Of a stretch of 64,000 nt of DNA, positions 37,133 to 49,202 are shown piece by piece; positions within the stretch are counted from its first letter, which is position 1, and each line of letters begins with the position of its first letter. Below the pieces are notes generated by a model. That model saw only the letters and a program-made list of their open reading frames with translations. It was not told where the DNA came from and did not search any database. The translations under genes were made by a program, and so were the position numbers. Source of the DNA: Pinus tabuliformis (lineage: Eukaryota; Streptophyta; Pinopsida; Pinales; Pinaceae); the NCBI GenBank assembly GCA_031772625.1, contig CM062808.1, positions 146,187,299 to 146,251,298 on the forward strand, given 5' to 3'.

Positions 37133-39380
37133 GCATACGTTTCAGAATGCAAAGAGACCACTTTCAAAGGCACTATGAAAGACGGGTGTTTGACACTAAT
37201 TTTTTTATTTCATTTTTTCTTAATCCTACATAAGTGGTTATCAACAAGAGGTACAGTAAATTTTTAATCATGCTTTGTAAAAAAATAATTTAAGTATGGT
37301 TTAAACATGTGTTCTGGACATGCAAGAAAGTTACTGTAGCGAATTTCATTCATTGATTTAGTGACGACTATAAGAATATATTGGCATCTTTCAATTCAGG
37401 ACATCCGATCAAAAAGATTAATTAAGAAAATAATTAACCTGTCGATTCTGATAGGGGAGACGCCTATCGACATAATTATCTAAATATTACAAATAGAAAA
37501 TTACACTGAACACTAATATAAAATATAAAAGTAACTCCCACAACATTGGGAAAATTGACACTATCAATATGCTTCACGATCTACTGTGAAACCTTCACAC
37601 CACCTTCCCTTTCTCCCAGGAATAGAAAAATTAAAATAAAAAGACAACCAAACTAAAAATAAATGTGCTACGGGTTATGGTTAAGAATTAGCTTTACTTA
37701 TTTATTAAAATTAAACTTAAATATAATGTTTACGATTTTTATATATTTTAATGCAAATATAAATTTGTTAATTTTTTTTATATAATTAAATTGGTTTAAG
37801 TGAAATGAAATTGACCAATTTAATTTTAATCTTTTAACAAAAGTTTTAATGTGACTTCAAAATGTAAAAATCTTCTTATATTCCATATTTCATATAATGA
37901 ATTTTATATTGAATAAATTTTATATTAAATTATATTATTAATGTATTTTTTTAATGAGGTTATTGTTATATGTATTTATAATATTGTATTGTTTTGTAAG
38001 TTTTGTTAATAAATTTCTATTAATGATAAATATATTATGATGAGAGCTCTTTATATATCAAAAAAATATCGTTGAAAGATATGTCTTCAACCAGAGGTTA
38101 TCACATAGATACTATTGCTACCCGTAGTCATATTTATTAAGATAAGACTATTCTAAGCCAATATAAAACAAGGTAATTATAACAAAAAAGCTTACAAGAC
38201 AATTGTCTCCATTTGAGTTTGAAACAGACCTAGACAAAATTACAAAATGGTGCTCCACAATAACATATCATCAACCCATTGGCATAATTGTCAATCCGTT
38301 GTAAAACTTGGCACAAAAAACATATAAACCAAACATAAAGACTAGTGTGATACCCTTAGTGGACTATTAATCCGAGATGATGACGGGAAAGAGGTGAGAA
38401 GATTTTGCCTAGGGAGAGATCCCAACAAGAGCACTAATAACTGCGAGAACCTCCTGCTATTCGTTTGAATCTATATCTTAATCAGATACAACAAACCGCT
38501 CCACCCTAATCAACCTGGCCATGATGTCATCCAAGTAACATCAAATGTCTCGTAGAATTCTCTTTATCTCCTCTTTACCTGCAATGACATGAAAACATCT
38601 TGTAATTGTCGACATGTTTATCATAAATGACCATACTTAAAAATGTTTACAATTGATGACACAAAGAGATAGAATGAAGGAAGTAAAGCCTTCGCTTGTT
38701 GAATTCCCCTAGATCAGGAACCCACTTGATGTTGTTTCTTCCAATCTCGGAATCATAAAAGTACATGGATCCCCAAACTCCTTTGCCTCTAGGTGAATAA
38801 TTTTCTTCCTCAATTCAAGAGGAACTGAGTCAAAGTGGTTGGTCATGGACTACCATCCAAAAAAATGTCGACAACATGAAGAACACAGACCTAGTGCACC
38901 ACCATGGCACTTAGGCAGTCTCTGCCGAGGGGCCATGTTTGCATATGAACTTTGGACATGGAGGAAAGATACAACACTCGAAAACAGAGGGACGAGGATA
39001 AATAGTGTCAAGGGTGAGTAGGACCTTTACGCCAAGAAAACAACAACCACTATAGTAGCAAGAGAGAGTGAACCATGTGGTCGAAGAAGGAAGATTAGAT
39101 AGCTACGAAGCTCGAAAACATAAGATAACCTTAACTCCTCGAAACCCCGAGGTTTTAGTGGAAAAAAAAGTATGAAAGGGCATAAAATTTAGGGCAACTA
39201 TAGTTGTAACTGAGCAGTAGAAAATGTCAAAACCAAATAGAGAAGGTACTAGGGTAGAAACTCTAAAAACCAACACAAGGAAACTGAGATAAATTTTAGC
39301 AGAGTTAGAGATTTGAGGCGTCGCAGTAGGCAACACAACCACCAGTTCGAAAGAAGGACTTGACCCTGAGTTATGTAAGA
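37133..39380. other. No gene recognised
   Basis: AT-rich to about 38300, then less biased sequence up to the outer element. No domain, LTR or tail identified. The sequence resumes at 58532 beyond the nested insertions. A minus-strand frame at 39103-39393 has no recognisable content. Confidence 0.4.
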
Positions 39381-39385
39381 AGAGC

Positions 39386-41293
39386 TGATCCAAAAATGTA
39401 TCCTGAAAAAACCTCTAAGTCTAAAAGACTTCATATAAGAGGTAAAAGGTGCCAAATGGAACAAATCCTTTGTAAATCAGAGGAAAATGAAAGTCACAAG
39501 CTACTCTCAGAAATAGTCTCATTGCAGAGATCTCTTAATTTTGAATCCAACGCAACTTGAATGGGTGAAAACAAACTTCAGATGCAAAAGTTATTGCAGA
39601 AAGAAGATGCCTTGTTCTTTAGAAATAGAGGGAAAATCCTTTAAAAAGGAAAAACACCCTTATAAGGGAAAATCACATCGCATGAAGCCAAGAGGAGGAC
39701 TTAAAGTCGGGTGGAAGGCGCCCCCGATCAGCGACCTCCGATGATCGGATCGGCGGGTCAGATCGGAGGCAGGCAGTGAATACCTAAGGCAAAGGTCTCG
39801 GGCCAATGCGATGGTGCGATCGCCAAAATCGGTGGATCGCAATAAGCGATACCACAAGGAAAAGGTGGGACCCCGGGTGATCCGATATCACGATCACCAA
39901 TATCGTTAGATCGCAATCGGAGCTACACAGAGGAGCGGCTATAGGCACATATATATGCGCAATGCGATAAAAGTGGACCCAAAGGGGTTTATAAAGACCA
40001 CTGAATATTATTTCAAGTCTGAAACAAGCGGGATTTCAAGAGGGCGAAGGCAGTAAGTGGTTTGGGTCGGGCTCTGCCTGAGCCCATACAATGGTTGCCA
40101 CGTGTCCAGGCTAAGGAGAGAGAAAACCACCCTCATCGGGCAATTAACTCCCGTACGAAAGGGCCGCCCGAAATGGAACCATAGTCGTTGGATCTAGATC
40201 TCCAAGATCAACGGTGGTGACTTGCGATAGTGATTTTAGGCGGACCCGATAGAAATATAAGGTGAAATATTTTGAAGTCCGATAAACGGAAAAGTGGCGG
40301 TTTTTCCTATGTTTGAACGCATCTCTCTGTGTAAACAGAGAATGGTCATTTCAGGGATTTCAAAGGCCCGATGCCCTCAGCCATTGCAGATTAGGTTTCC
40401 ACCTCCCCTGAATGCGTTACGCAATGATTATTTAATGCTAGAAGAGGGATTTGAGCAGACAGAGGCTGAGAGCTAGATGGCAGTCAAACAGATAGTGTGC
40501 AAGGGAGCCAAAGAGCCACAAAAGGATGATTGCACACAGAGAAACGGCTGGGGTAGCCAAAAAGCCAAAAGCTCACCTCAAAGGAGGTAGTGAGCTCACT
40601 TGAGAGCAGGCGGGGAATGCTGAAAGCAGTGGCAGAGCGAAGAGAGCAGAGAGGGTGAAGAGCTACTGCGCAAAGCAGCTGAGGGAGCCTTTGGGGTCAC
40701 TTGAAGTTCAAGTGAAAAGCCAGAGAGCTAAAGGTTGTAGAGGGCCAGGAATCCAGAGTCGAAAACCCAGAGCCAGAAATAGAGCCGAAGAGCCAGAGTC
40801 AGAGCCAAGAGCCAGAACCAAGAGCCAAGAGCCATAGCCAAGAACTAGAGCTTCAAGAGCCAGGGGATAAAATGGTTTCTGAACCCACTGTTTCTATGTA
40901 AAGCAGCAGGAGTTGAGCCAAGATCTTGTAAAAAGGACTTATACCATAATCCCAGAGAGCCTAGTTGAGTTGACTAGAGCTCACGGAGACATAGCCCAAG
41001 AGTTTTTGGTGAACTCCAAATTAATATTGTTGTTCTATGTTTGTTTTTACTACTGCATTATTTACTATTATATGTATTTATATATCAGTTCAAGTAAATT
41101 TACATATCAGCACAAACAACAGATTTTAAAGCATATAATAAGTTTAAATCAAATACCAGCATACACCTATATTTTCAAGCATTTTAAATTCTACATTAGT
41201 TAATCAGGAAGACTTGGGAATATTTAAAGCTTTGGAAGTGGGAGAGGTTCTTGTGAGTTAGACAAGAAGCCTACTAGCCCCATTTTCAAATCA
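39386..41293 (+). repeat. 5' LTR of the outer element
   Basis: 1,908 bp. It contains a GATCGG/ATCGCA-rich zone (39720-39960) and a purine-rich minisatellite of AGAGCCAAGAGCC variants (40740-40860). The frames at 40294, 40655 and 40913 are LTR sequence, not genes. Confidence 0.93.
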
Positions 41294-41295
41294 GG

Positions 41296-41307
41296 TGGTA
41301 TCAGAGC
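41296..41307 (+). other. Primer-binding site of the outer element
   Basis: TGGTATCAGAGC, complementary to initiator tRNA-Met, two bases after the 5' LTR. The copia element inserted 18 bases further on. Confidence 0.92.
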
Positions 41308-41325
41308 TTGAGATTGATTGACCTC

Positions 41326-42506
41326 TGTTGAAAAGTGTGCAAGAAGAAATGCTTGTTGAGAATGAAACAAGATGATGGAGCTTCGTGAAAAGAGTCGCCT
41401 TCACTAAGTGGGCCTGCAGGCAAATTATGGCGCAAGTTCTATTTTTGATCCCAGCAGGGATGACCACAGTGTGGGTGACCAAAGTGTGGGTGACCACAGT
41501 GTGAGTGATCACAGTATGAGTGATAAAAGTCTATTTTTAGACTGGCTATCAAAAATAGAAAAGTCAAATATTATTGTCTCATAATAATATTTGGACTATA
41601 AACTTGATCTTATTCTCTTGGAGCACTTCAGGATGAGCTACGGATGTGGTACATGTAGATCCCAGAGGGAAATACGTGGTTACCTATGGGATGACTAATA
41701 TTTGCATGTAGGACTTCAGTTAGAACTCAAGTGAGTTGAGTTTAGTGGACTGGAGGTGTAGTTGATGGAGTTGTGTTCAGTTTAGCCTTGTTAAACTAGT
41801 TGTATTTAGTCTAACTGATCAATAGACTAGAGATGAGTTGGGTGAATTAGTTATTAATTATTTCACAAGTTATTAACTCATAATGCAACTATAGAATACA
41901 TCAGTTAACTCAGTTGCATGTCAGTGCATGTTCAGTTCAGCAGGGACAGTTGTTAGAGGATCAGATTGCTATCAGTTGTGACTATAGCTGTGCATGATGA
42001 TTTGCACAATCAGAGGGATTGAGTATGCCAATGAATTGGCCAATATCAAGAATTGTAGCCTGTGCTCATGTCCAACACAGTGTGAATGATTATTTTCAGG
42101 TCAAATACAAGTTTGGTAAGACATTCTCATTACTTCTTGAGCAGGTATTGAGCTAGAGAGGCAGGCAAGCAGTGGAATAGATTTGGAGATCAGATCCGAG
42201 CTGTATTGTGTGTAACAGGTGGAGCTGGTACTGGATTGTTTGTGATAATCATTGTACTTTGTAATGTTACATGATTCAATCAATATAATATACAGATAGT
42301 ATGGGGTTTTTAGCGAGATGCTTTCCCCGGGATACATACTGTGTTAATGAGTTTGATTGATGCTTCTATGTGTGCCTGTGAACGTTTCTGCTTCTGTAAA
42401 TTGATGATCAACGTAGAGGAGATTATGTATTATACATGTTCCGCTTAAAATTGTATGATCAGGATAATCTCTGTGAATATGTGTTAAATTATTCAAAATT
42501 TCTACA
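41326..42506 (+). repeat. 5' LTR of the copia-type element
   Basis: 1,181 bp, TGTTG to CTACA, followed directly by the PBS. It contains a short array of GTGGGTGACCAAAGT variants near 41465-41525. Confidence 0.94.
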
Positions 42507-42634
42507 TGGTATCAGAGCTAGATGATTTGTAGAAAAAATTTCTACATGGTATCAGAGCTAGATGATTTGTAGAAAAAGTTTCTACATGGTATCGGAGCCA
42601 GCTGATTTGTAAAATCTCTACATGGTATCAGAGC
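42507..42634 (+). other. PBS region in four tandem copies
   Basis: TGGTATC(A/G)GAGC begins at 42507, 42547, 42587 and 42623. The repeated unit (about 40, 40 and 36 bases) includes the last bases of the LTR (TTTCTACA) before each copy and GATTTGTAGAAA after it. Only the first copy abuts the real LTR end; the third has one base changed (ATCGGAGC). Confidence 0.95.
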
Positions 42635-42947
42635 TGCTTGATTTGTAGAAGAGATTTTTACAGGATATCAAGCGAGGATTGATCATCAGATCTACTATTC
42701 AGAAAGTGTTTACAATTTATTTCTTCAGGCAGAGTCTGTAATCGGGCCAAGTAGCCTCTGGATTCATCCTTCTTTTGGAAGGTGAGATATCCGGTAAATG
42801 CCCATAGAGTCAATCTCTATACAAGAAATACTTTGTTCTCACGAATTCTAGATCAGAAGCGGTTGAGTTTTGAGCTGGTGGAATTTGAATTTAATTCCAA
42901 AGCAAGAGATAAAACTCAGAAACATTTAGTGTGAGAATGGAGACAGT

Positions 42948-43554
42948 ATGCCCCAGTATCTCACGAAGTTCACCTAATGCCAGGATGAGCTGGGAAGTGT
43001 GGGGGTGACTATCAGATGAGGATGGTGAGTCTAGCACTCCTTGACCTTCCTAAGAGTTGGCATAGCTACCAGGACTCGGTGAATGGAAGGGAGAAACTGC
43101 CAAATTGGGAACGACTATGGTCGGATTTGATCAAGGAGGAGATTAGACGGAGCACCAGAGACGGTTCTTCATCCATGTGGGATGAGGAGAACTGTGCCTT
43201 AGCAAGTAAGGTGAAGAAGGGGAAGGAGAAGGGTTCTCTTTCCGAATCTAGTTCTTCCAGTGGTGAGAAGAAGGTTGACGAATCGAAAGTGCGATGCTTT
43301 CGTTGTAATGAGGAGGGTTCACGGGTCAAGAACCTGTATGCTCTTGAGGTTCAAGATGCATGCAAAGCCTTGAGCAACGAGGAAATTGATGGAGACTTGG
43401 TGGTTGAGAGGGAAGGTATGTTACCTTTCAACATGCAGAGCCAGAAGAAGTCTCAGACGATTGTGGAGGAGCCACGATTGGTGCAGCAGCTTCAGGAGGT
43501 TGTGGAGGAGCCACAACAGGGGAAGCTGAGAGGAGATCGAGTAGAGACATCTAC
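42948..43554 (+). pseudogene. gag: Copia-type gag fragment, frameshifted and interrupted
   Basis: The capsid part of a Ty1/copia gag (UBN2 family). MPQYLTKFT then a stop, CQDELGSVGVTI, a frameshift near 43010, then SLALLDLPKSWHSYQDSVNG, WERLWSDLIKEEIRR and a half zinc knuckle (CFRCNEEGSRVKN; the His and last Cys are missing). A Glu/Gln-rich tail follows and is cut at 43554 by the inner element; the frame resumes at 52467 for about 12 codons and stops. No pol follows. The original start codon was not determined. Confidence 0.8.
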
Positions 43555-44623
43555 TGTTATAGACATTTTTGTGCCTCGCGTCAAGGAGCAAGGAATGTCG
43601 ATAATTACAGGGATCCTCAGTCCCTAAACATGTTGTTCTTACCCCTAAAAGAACAAGGTCATCAACCAACAGCACTTCCAATCAGTTCTCCACCTGAAAA
43701 CACTTCAGAACAGGCTTATTTTGGATCATGTCAGCTGCTAAACTGAGCTTCTGCACTGTATTGCAACTGTCCCACTCTGTACCTGCGCTGGAAGTCAAAA
43801 ACTATGAAGGCTACCTGCGCTGGGCGAGATTGGCCAAGTGGCACAGTCATCCTGCAAGGTGTCAATTGCCCAGGAAGCTTCCAAACTGACACTTGGGTCA
43901 TAAGATTCGCCCTGTGATGAGTAAGAGGTACTTGATCACCATGTGTAACCAAGGATCTCCAAGTGGACACAGGAACTGAAGATTAACTGAAGATGGAGAG
44001 GACACAAGGCAGCTTCATGTCAGTCTCAAGCTGACTCATCTGTTCCTCTTCTACCCTATATATAGAGCTCTTCTATGAGAGCTAGGGGGGCTGAAATTTT
44101 GTATAAGCAAGGAGGTGTTGTTGGTATACCGCCAGGATTATTGGGTGATTGTTTTACTAGAGGTCAAGAAGAGAGTTCTTGCTGCCGAGGAGGTGCTGCT
44201 GGATTGGAGCCAACATCATTGGTTGTAACTTCCTCTGGAACCCTGTTACTTTCTATCAATAAAGTTTGCATGTTCTCCTATTCACTTGTTTTACATAGAT
44301 GCTTTGTGTTTACATGTGTATTTGATGCAATCTAATCCATGCTTTTATTATGAGTGCTTGTATCTGTTAGTTTGCTCTCTCTTGTTGTGCAGGTCTTGTG
44401 TGTAGCTGGATCGGCTTGGAGAGCAAAGAGCTGGGAGCTGGATACAAAGGAAGAAGGATAAGGATCAATCAAGCGCAAGACACCAGGTTGGTTGACCCTC
44501 TTTCCATTCTATCTGTATACTCATAAAGAAGAACATGAAAACTTTATCATTCAGTTGTTGCTAGATACTGTCACATCTAGAAAGGGTTAGGGTCATCCGC
44601 ATCGGATACTTTTCCCCACAACA
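43555..44623 (+). repeat. 5' LTR of the inner element
   Basis: 1,069 bp, identical in length to the 3' copy. Contains a TATA box, an AATAAA signal and recurrent CCTGCGCTGG words. Confidence 0.95.
44057..44064 (+). promoter_or_regulatory. TATA box and downstream poly(A) signal of the inner LTR
   Basis: TATATATA at 44057-44064, then AATAAA at 44258-44263, about 200 bases later. The pair fits a U3 promoter and an R-region polyadenylation signal; both are preserved in the 3' LTR. Confidence 0.6.
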
Positions 44624-44626
44624 AAC

Positions 44627-44644
44627 TGGCGACTCCGCTGGGGA
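44627..44644 (+). other. Primer-binding site of the inner element
   Basis: TGGCGACTCCGCTGGGGA starts three bases after the LTR. It differs from the tRNA-Met site of the other elements; from memory it fits the tRNA-Arg type used by Tat/Ogre-like gypsy elements. Confidence 0.75.
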
Positions 44645-46361
44645 GATCCTAGTATCTTGTTGTTGTTATTTGTAGTATTTTGCTATTTCTATCTTGAAGA
44701 ACCGAGTACCGAATCGAAAAGCTTTTGACTATATCAAAAGCGAAGTAGAGGGTTTGCTACTCTTGCTCCTTTGCTGAGCAACTTCAAGATTTAAAGAGCT
44801 AATCTACAGGTAGATCTTTACTCTTTGTGATAGATCTTAGTCCTCTTGATCATCCCTCTACCTGTACTTAACCCATAGCATTTTGTTTCAGTCAAAACAG
44901 TACATTTTTGAGCTTTTTATGACCCGGAATTGTTAGCAGACGTAACTCTCGTAAGTCAGTGCAGGCTGTCCACAGGCAGTCTGCATTACAGCGCAGGTAG
45001 CCCCTTCGGGAACTGCGCTGAGAGTGAAACTGGCAGACCAGTACCTGCGCTGGTCCAGTTGGCCTTAGGCTAGCTTAACTCTTCCTCTGTGTCTTGGCCC
45101 TGTTTGCACTTGTTTTTGGCTGATTGATTGCTGGTTAATGTATTTGCTGTATACCTCATCTCCTTGACTTCATTCTGCCTCAGTTGTGTGATGAAATTGT
45201 AAACGTTCTTTCAGTATTTCTTGTTTCAGTTACAATTTCCCATAGTGAAAAGCAAACCTACAGCCTTGACCTCTTAGATTGCGATCTTATGAGTTAGTGT
45301 TATTGCTGTTCATAGCTGTTTTGGATTGGTTTGTTTTCACTTTATGGTTTGAATCTGTATTTTTCTTGTATTTTAAACAAGTCTTTCATAAGGTGTTCTT
45401 TTGATTGTGGACAAGCTTGTTTATTCATACTTGAAAGTTGATTCAAAAATCATACAACAGTTTCCTTTTGTTAAGCATCAACATTAAAGGGAAAGAAAAG
45501 AAATACATGCATCTTGCATTTGCATTTTGATAAGTTTGGGTGTCTGATCTAGGAGAAAGTGCATTAGTTTGTGCTTTGTGCTCTGTGTGGAAAGATATTG
45601 TTTTCTCTTCCTTCAGTAGCTAGGATTTTCAAAGCTAAAAAGATAGTGAAAGCTTGCTTATCATTTTAGCTGCATTTAGGAATTTGTACAAATACATCTC
45701 GTGGTGATCCTGAAAGACAAACTGTTAAGAAAGATCAACATTAAAATAAACTCAATTTACATAACAACGCTTTGGAATCTAACGCAAACATCTAGAGGTC
45801 TAGGTAGAGACGTGTTCCGACGTCGTTAAACATAGTGACTGTCGATCTCTACGAAGGTGGGTGATTCCTCCTGAGAGTCGGTGGCACTAACACGGACTTG
45901 AGCTCCCGCGTACCGTTGAGTATATTGGGAGACCCCTATAGGCTTTTATCCTTTATCCTTAGGAAACCGTGTCGGCCGCCCTACTGATCGCGATGCAGTG
46001 AACACAGCATTCACGAAGATCGACCACCCGTACCGTAAAACGTATTCTGTGGTTTCGCGAGAGGTTTGGCACACCCTCTGCCTAGATCTCCAGAGCAGTT
46101 TCTTTTGGCCTTTTTCAAACTCTATAACTGAAAAAGTCCAACCGAGCATTTGTCACTTCGGGCTCGTTAATACATCGAAGGCGACTAGAGTCATCTTTAG
46201 CTTTTTCTCGACTCTTAAAACATGAAAAAGCAAGTTTGTGTCTAAAAGCGTCGTTAACAAACTTATTTTAAGCGGAATAATCATCACCATTCCCTCGTTG
46301 ATCTTCGAAGTTAGTCCACCGCAAGTGGAAGTTCCTGTAGAATCGCTAAAATCTTTTGGAT
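44645..46361 (+). other. Leader of the inner element
   Basis: 1.7 kb without a substantial ORF. Tat-type relatives can carry an extra ORF here; none was seen. CTGCGCTG words shared with the LTR recur near 44990-45055. Confidence 0.6.
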
Positions 46362-49202
46362 ATGTCTGAACAACCATCAACATCTAGGACTGTGTCGTCC
46401 GACACAGCAGCAGCAGAAACTCCTACTGCTACTCCAACGATGTTCGCTGGTATGCCATCTGTCCCGGCAAGTTATCAACAACAAGCCGGAGTCCCATCAG
46501 GGACGATGACATGGTTAGTTCCTATTTCGTCGTCCGGATTATCATCTGGTATTTCTTATGTTGAAACTCGCCAAATTGATCCATTTAGAGGTCAATCTGG
46601 GCAATCAATCCCCTTGAGTTCCGGATTGATACCATATGGGGGGCAGTATGCCTTTTCATTACCTCCTCCGGGAGGATGCCCATCCGTGAGTTCACAACAA
46701 GGTTCAGGTCAAACTGGAATTACATCCAGCAGTTGGGTACCAATACTGCCTCAACAACCAGGAGTTGTATATTGTATGCAGCCAGTCCACCCTGTGTCGA
46801 ATATTACCACCACACCTGCTATGGAGAATGTGTCGCAAGTACAAGCATTACCTGTTGTAATACAACAACCTCTTGGCTCAGCGACTCAATCACAATCTCA
46901 GGGTAGTGCCTCCTTATCTGGAGCGACTCAGGCTCAAACAAGTACTGTGACTCCTCATCCTGGTCAATCATCCAGTATTGGTCAACAGCAAATGGTCCAA
47001 CAACCAGAGCTGCTTCAATCTCAACAACCGCCTTTCCAGCAATCATATCAAGGACCTGAGCAACAAGTCTTTGTAAGTAATGGGAAACCATACTATAATG
47101 GTTACGCCCATCAACCTTGTCAAAGTTGTCAGCATAATGCTGGTCTGCAAAGACCCATTGCTCAGGCGATACCATCTTATCCTGGATATGCTTCGCCTAA
47201 CCTGAACCAACAGTTGCCCTTTGTAGCAACTCTAGAACTACCAGATCTAAACCGGCTGACGAATGATCCAATTGCTTATGCCCCTTGGTGGCCAGCAATT
47301 CCACATAAACTTCCGTCAGATATTCCTAAATTTAATGGAAATCCGGGTGAAGACCCATCGAATCATGTGATGACATTCCATCTGTGGTGTTCGTCAAATA
47401 CATTGAATGATGATTCGATAAGGCTTCGCCTCTTCCAGAGGACATTGACAGGTCCAGCGGCTAAATGGTACATTGAATTGCCAAGAGCCTCTTTCGACAA
47501 TTTCAGCTCCTTAGCCACGACTTTCTTAACCCATTTTCAATTACCGATAAGGTATGAAACAGGGACAGAACTCCTTACCAACTTCAAACAGACAACGGCC
47601 ACTCACATATCTGATCATATACATGAGTGGCGACGTCGTCGTAGAATGGTGAAAACTTACGTTCCCGATCAGCTGTTAGCTGAATGGTTTATAAAGTCGT
47701 TACTTCCAACTATAACGGAAGATGTGGCCAAGGGAGGAGTCGTAACAGAGGAGCAAGTCATTGCTCATGCTCAATATTTAGACTTAGTATATACTCAGTC
47801 GGGCACGCTCTACGACAAAATACCTGACGCCCCTAGACCTGAATTTTCAATTCCTCCCCCTCCTGGATCGAATACTAACTCTCACGCCAGTAATGGCGTG
47901 ACTGGAAAACGCAAAAATTCTAGTCAAAATGCAAATGAGCGACTTCTTGCCTCAGAAGTAAATGCCATGTCGACCGACAAGGGAAAACAACTGAAGCAAC
48001 CAGGGGGCAAGAAGAAAAAGAAAGGGAGAAAAGGGAAACCCCCTTCGGGGTGTCATATATGCGATGAGGATCATTGGACAGCAGATTGTCCATACAAAGC
48101 TGAGCTTAAAAGATTCTTTAAGAGTCCGAAAACCTCAGCTGTGTTGACTGATCCGTTTCCTAATCCAGGTCAAAATATGGTTGCTAATCAAAATGCTTCC
48201 ACATCCCAAGTGCTTATGTTGTCTACCTCGAAGCAACAGAATAATGCTTTGACAAGGAATAAAGATTACAGGAATCCAAAGCTGTCGAACAACAAGGTTA
48301 ATGAACGACCTAGTAGTTCAACAAAAACTTTGCCCGAAGTTGTGCCACCCATCGATCCTGAGCCAATGATAAAGTCGCCAAAGGGAGTAGTACACAAATC
48401 GACATTTAATCCTCGTGCCAAAGTAACACGGGATTATAATATAATAGAGGACCTGGCTCAATCATCGTCCGCTATGTCGACACCTGAGGTACCACAAAAT
48501 TACCCCTCCCAAGAGCAAGCTTTATTATCAGCAATAGGTGGGATTGGCCCAATGGATTCCAATCTGGTGGCCTTTGAGCATAAAGGATATGACCCTCAGT
48601 TACCAGCTCAACTAGCTTTCCTTATTCAAGTGAAAGCCCTCAACAAAACTGTTCATCGAACAATTATTGATGAGGGGGCATCTACATGTCTTATGTCGAT
48701 GAGTTGCTGGGAAGAATTAGGATCACCACCCTTGTCGAAATCGTCAACGACGTTAAAAGCATTTGATGGACGATCATACACTCCATACGGGATTTTAAGT
48801 AACTTGCAAGTTGAACTGGGGGGAAAAACAGTAGGAATTGATGTTGAAGTAATTGATGGAAACCTCGATTACAACATCCTACTAGGAAGGCCCTGGATCT
48901 ATGCCATGGCCGCGGTTGTGTCGACCTATTTCAGGAGGATTGCATTTCCCTCCCAAGAAGGAATTACAATCGTCGACCAACAAACTTTTCTCCCCAACAG
49001 TTCACAAGTTACAGGAAGCATTCCAATGATCCATGCAAGGAATCATTTTTTCCAAAATATCGGAGTAGGTCTCCTAAAAGACCCTGCCTTAATGGGTACT
49101 TTCGCCCTACCACCTCCAAGTAATCTGGAGGAAGAGGCCACAGTGGAAACCTACGAAATGAAATCTAATCCAATCTTCTGGTTGGATTCGGAAGATTCCT
49201 AG
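46362..49202 (+). CDS. gag-pro: Intact gag-protease polyprotein of the inner element
   Basis: 946 residues from ATG 46362; the frame is open from a TTG two codons upstream, but ATG is the sensible start. Residues 1-310 are a Gln/Ser/Pro-rich disordered region. A retrotransposon gag (capsid) domain spans about 320-450 (PKFNGNPGEDPSNHVMTFHL, RLRLFQRTLTGPAAKWY, FLTHFQLPI). A Lys-rich stretch precedes a zinc knuckle at 564 (CHICDEDHWTADCP; spacing Cys-x2-Cys-x3-His-x4-Cys, one residue shorter than usual). An aspartic protease domain covers about 750-880, with active-site TIIDEGAST (Asp about 770) and YNILLGRPW. It would form the particle core and process gag; without RT it cannot copy itself. No stop or frameshift is visible. 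It is the only long intact ORF in the window. Confidence 0.95.
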   Translation: MSEQPSTSRTVSSDTAAAETPTATPTMFAGMPSVPASYQQQAGVPSGTMTWLVPISSSGLSSGISYVETRQIDPFRGQSGQSIPLSSGLIPYGGQYAFSLPPPGGCPSVSSQQGSGQTGITSSSWVPILPQQPGVVYCMQPVHPVSNITTTPAMENVSQVQALPVVIQQPLGSATQSQSQGSASLSGATQAQTSTVTPHPGQSSSIGQQQMVQQPELLQSQQPPFQQSYQGPEQQVFVSNGKPYYNGYAHQPCQSCQHNAGLQRPIAQAIPSYPGYASPNLNQQLPFVATLELPDLNRLTNDPIAYAPWWPAIPHKLPSDIPKFNGNPGEDPSNHVMTFHLWCSSNTLNDDSIRLRLFQRTLTGPAAKWYIELPRASFDNFSSLATTFLTHFQLPIRYETGTELLTNFKQTTATHISDHIHEWRRRRRMVKTYVPDQLLAEWFIKSLLPTITEDVAKGGVVTEEQVIAHAQYLDLVYTQSGTLYDKIPDAPRPEFSIPPPPGSNTNSHASNGVTGKRKNSSQNANERLLASEVNAMSTDKGKQLKQPGGKKKKKGRKGKPPSGCHICDEDHWTADCPYKAELKRFFKSPKTSAVLTDPFPNPGQNMVANQNASTSQVLMLSTSKQQNNALTRNKDYRNPKLSNNKVNERPSSSTKTLPEVVPPIDPEPMIKSPKGVVHKSTFNPRAKVTRDYNIIEDLAQSSSAMSTPEVPQNYPSQEQALLSAIGGIGPMDSNLVAFEHKGYDPQLPAQLAFLIQVKALNKTVHRTIIDEGASTCLMSMSCWEELGSPPLSKSSTTLKAFDGRSYTPYGILSNLQVELGGKTVGIDVEVIDGNLDYNILLGRPWIYAMAAVVSTYFRRIAFPSQEGITIVDQQTFLPNSSQVTGSIPMIHARNHFFQNIGVGLLKDPALMGTFALPPPSNLEEEATVETYEMKSNPIFWLDSEDS

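Noticed and set aside
43731-44335. ORFs repeated identically at 51569-52173
   Set aside because: They are the two LTR copies of the inner element read in arbitrary frames.
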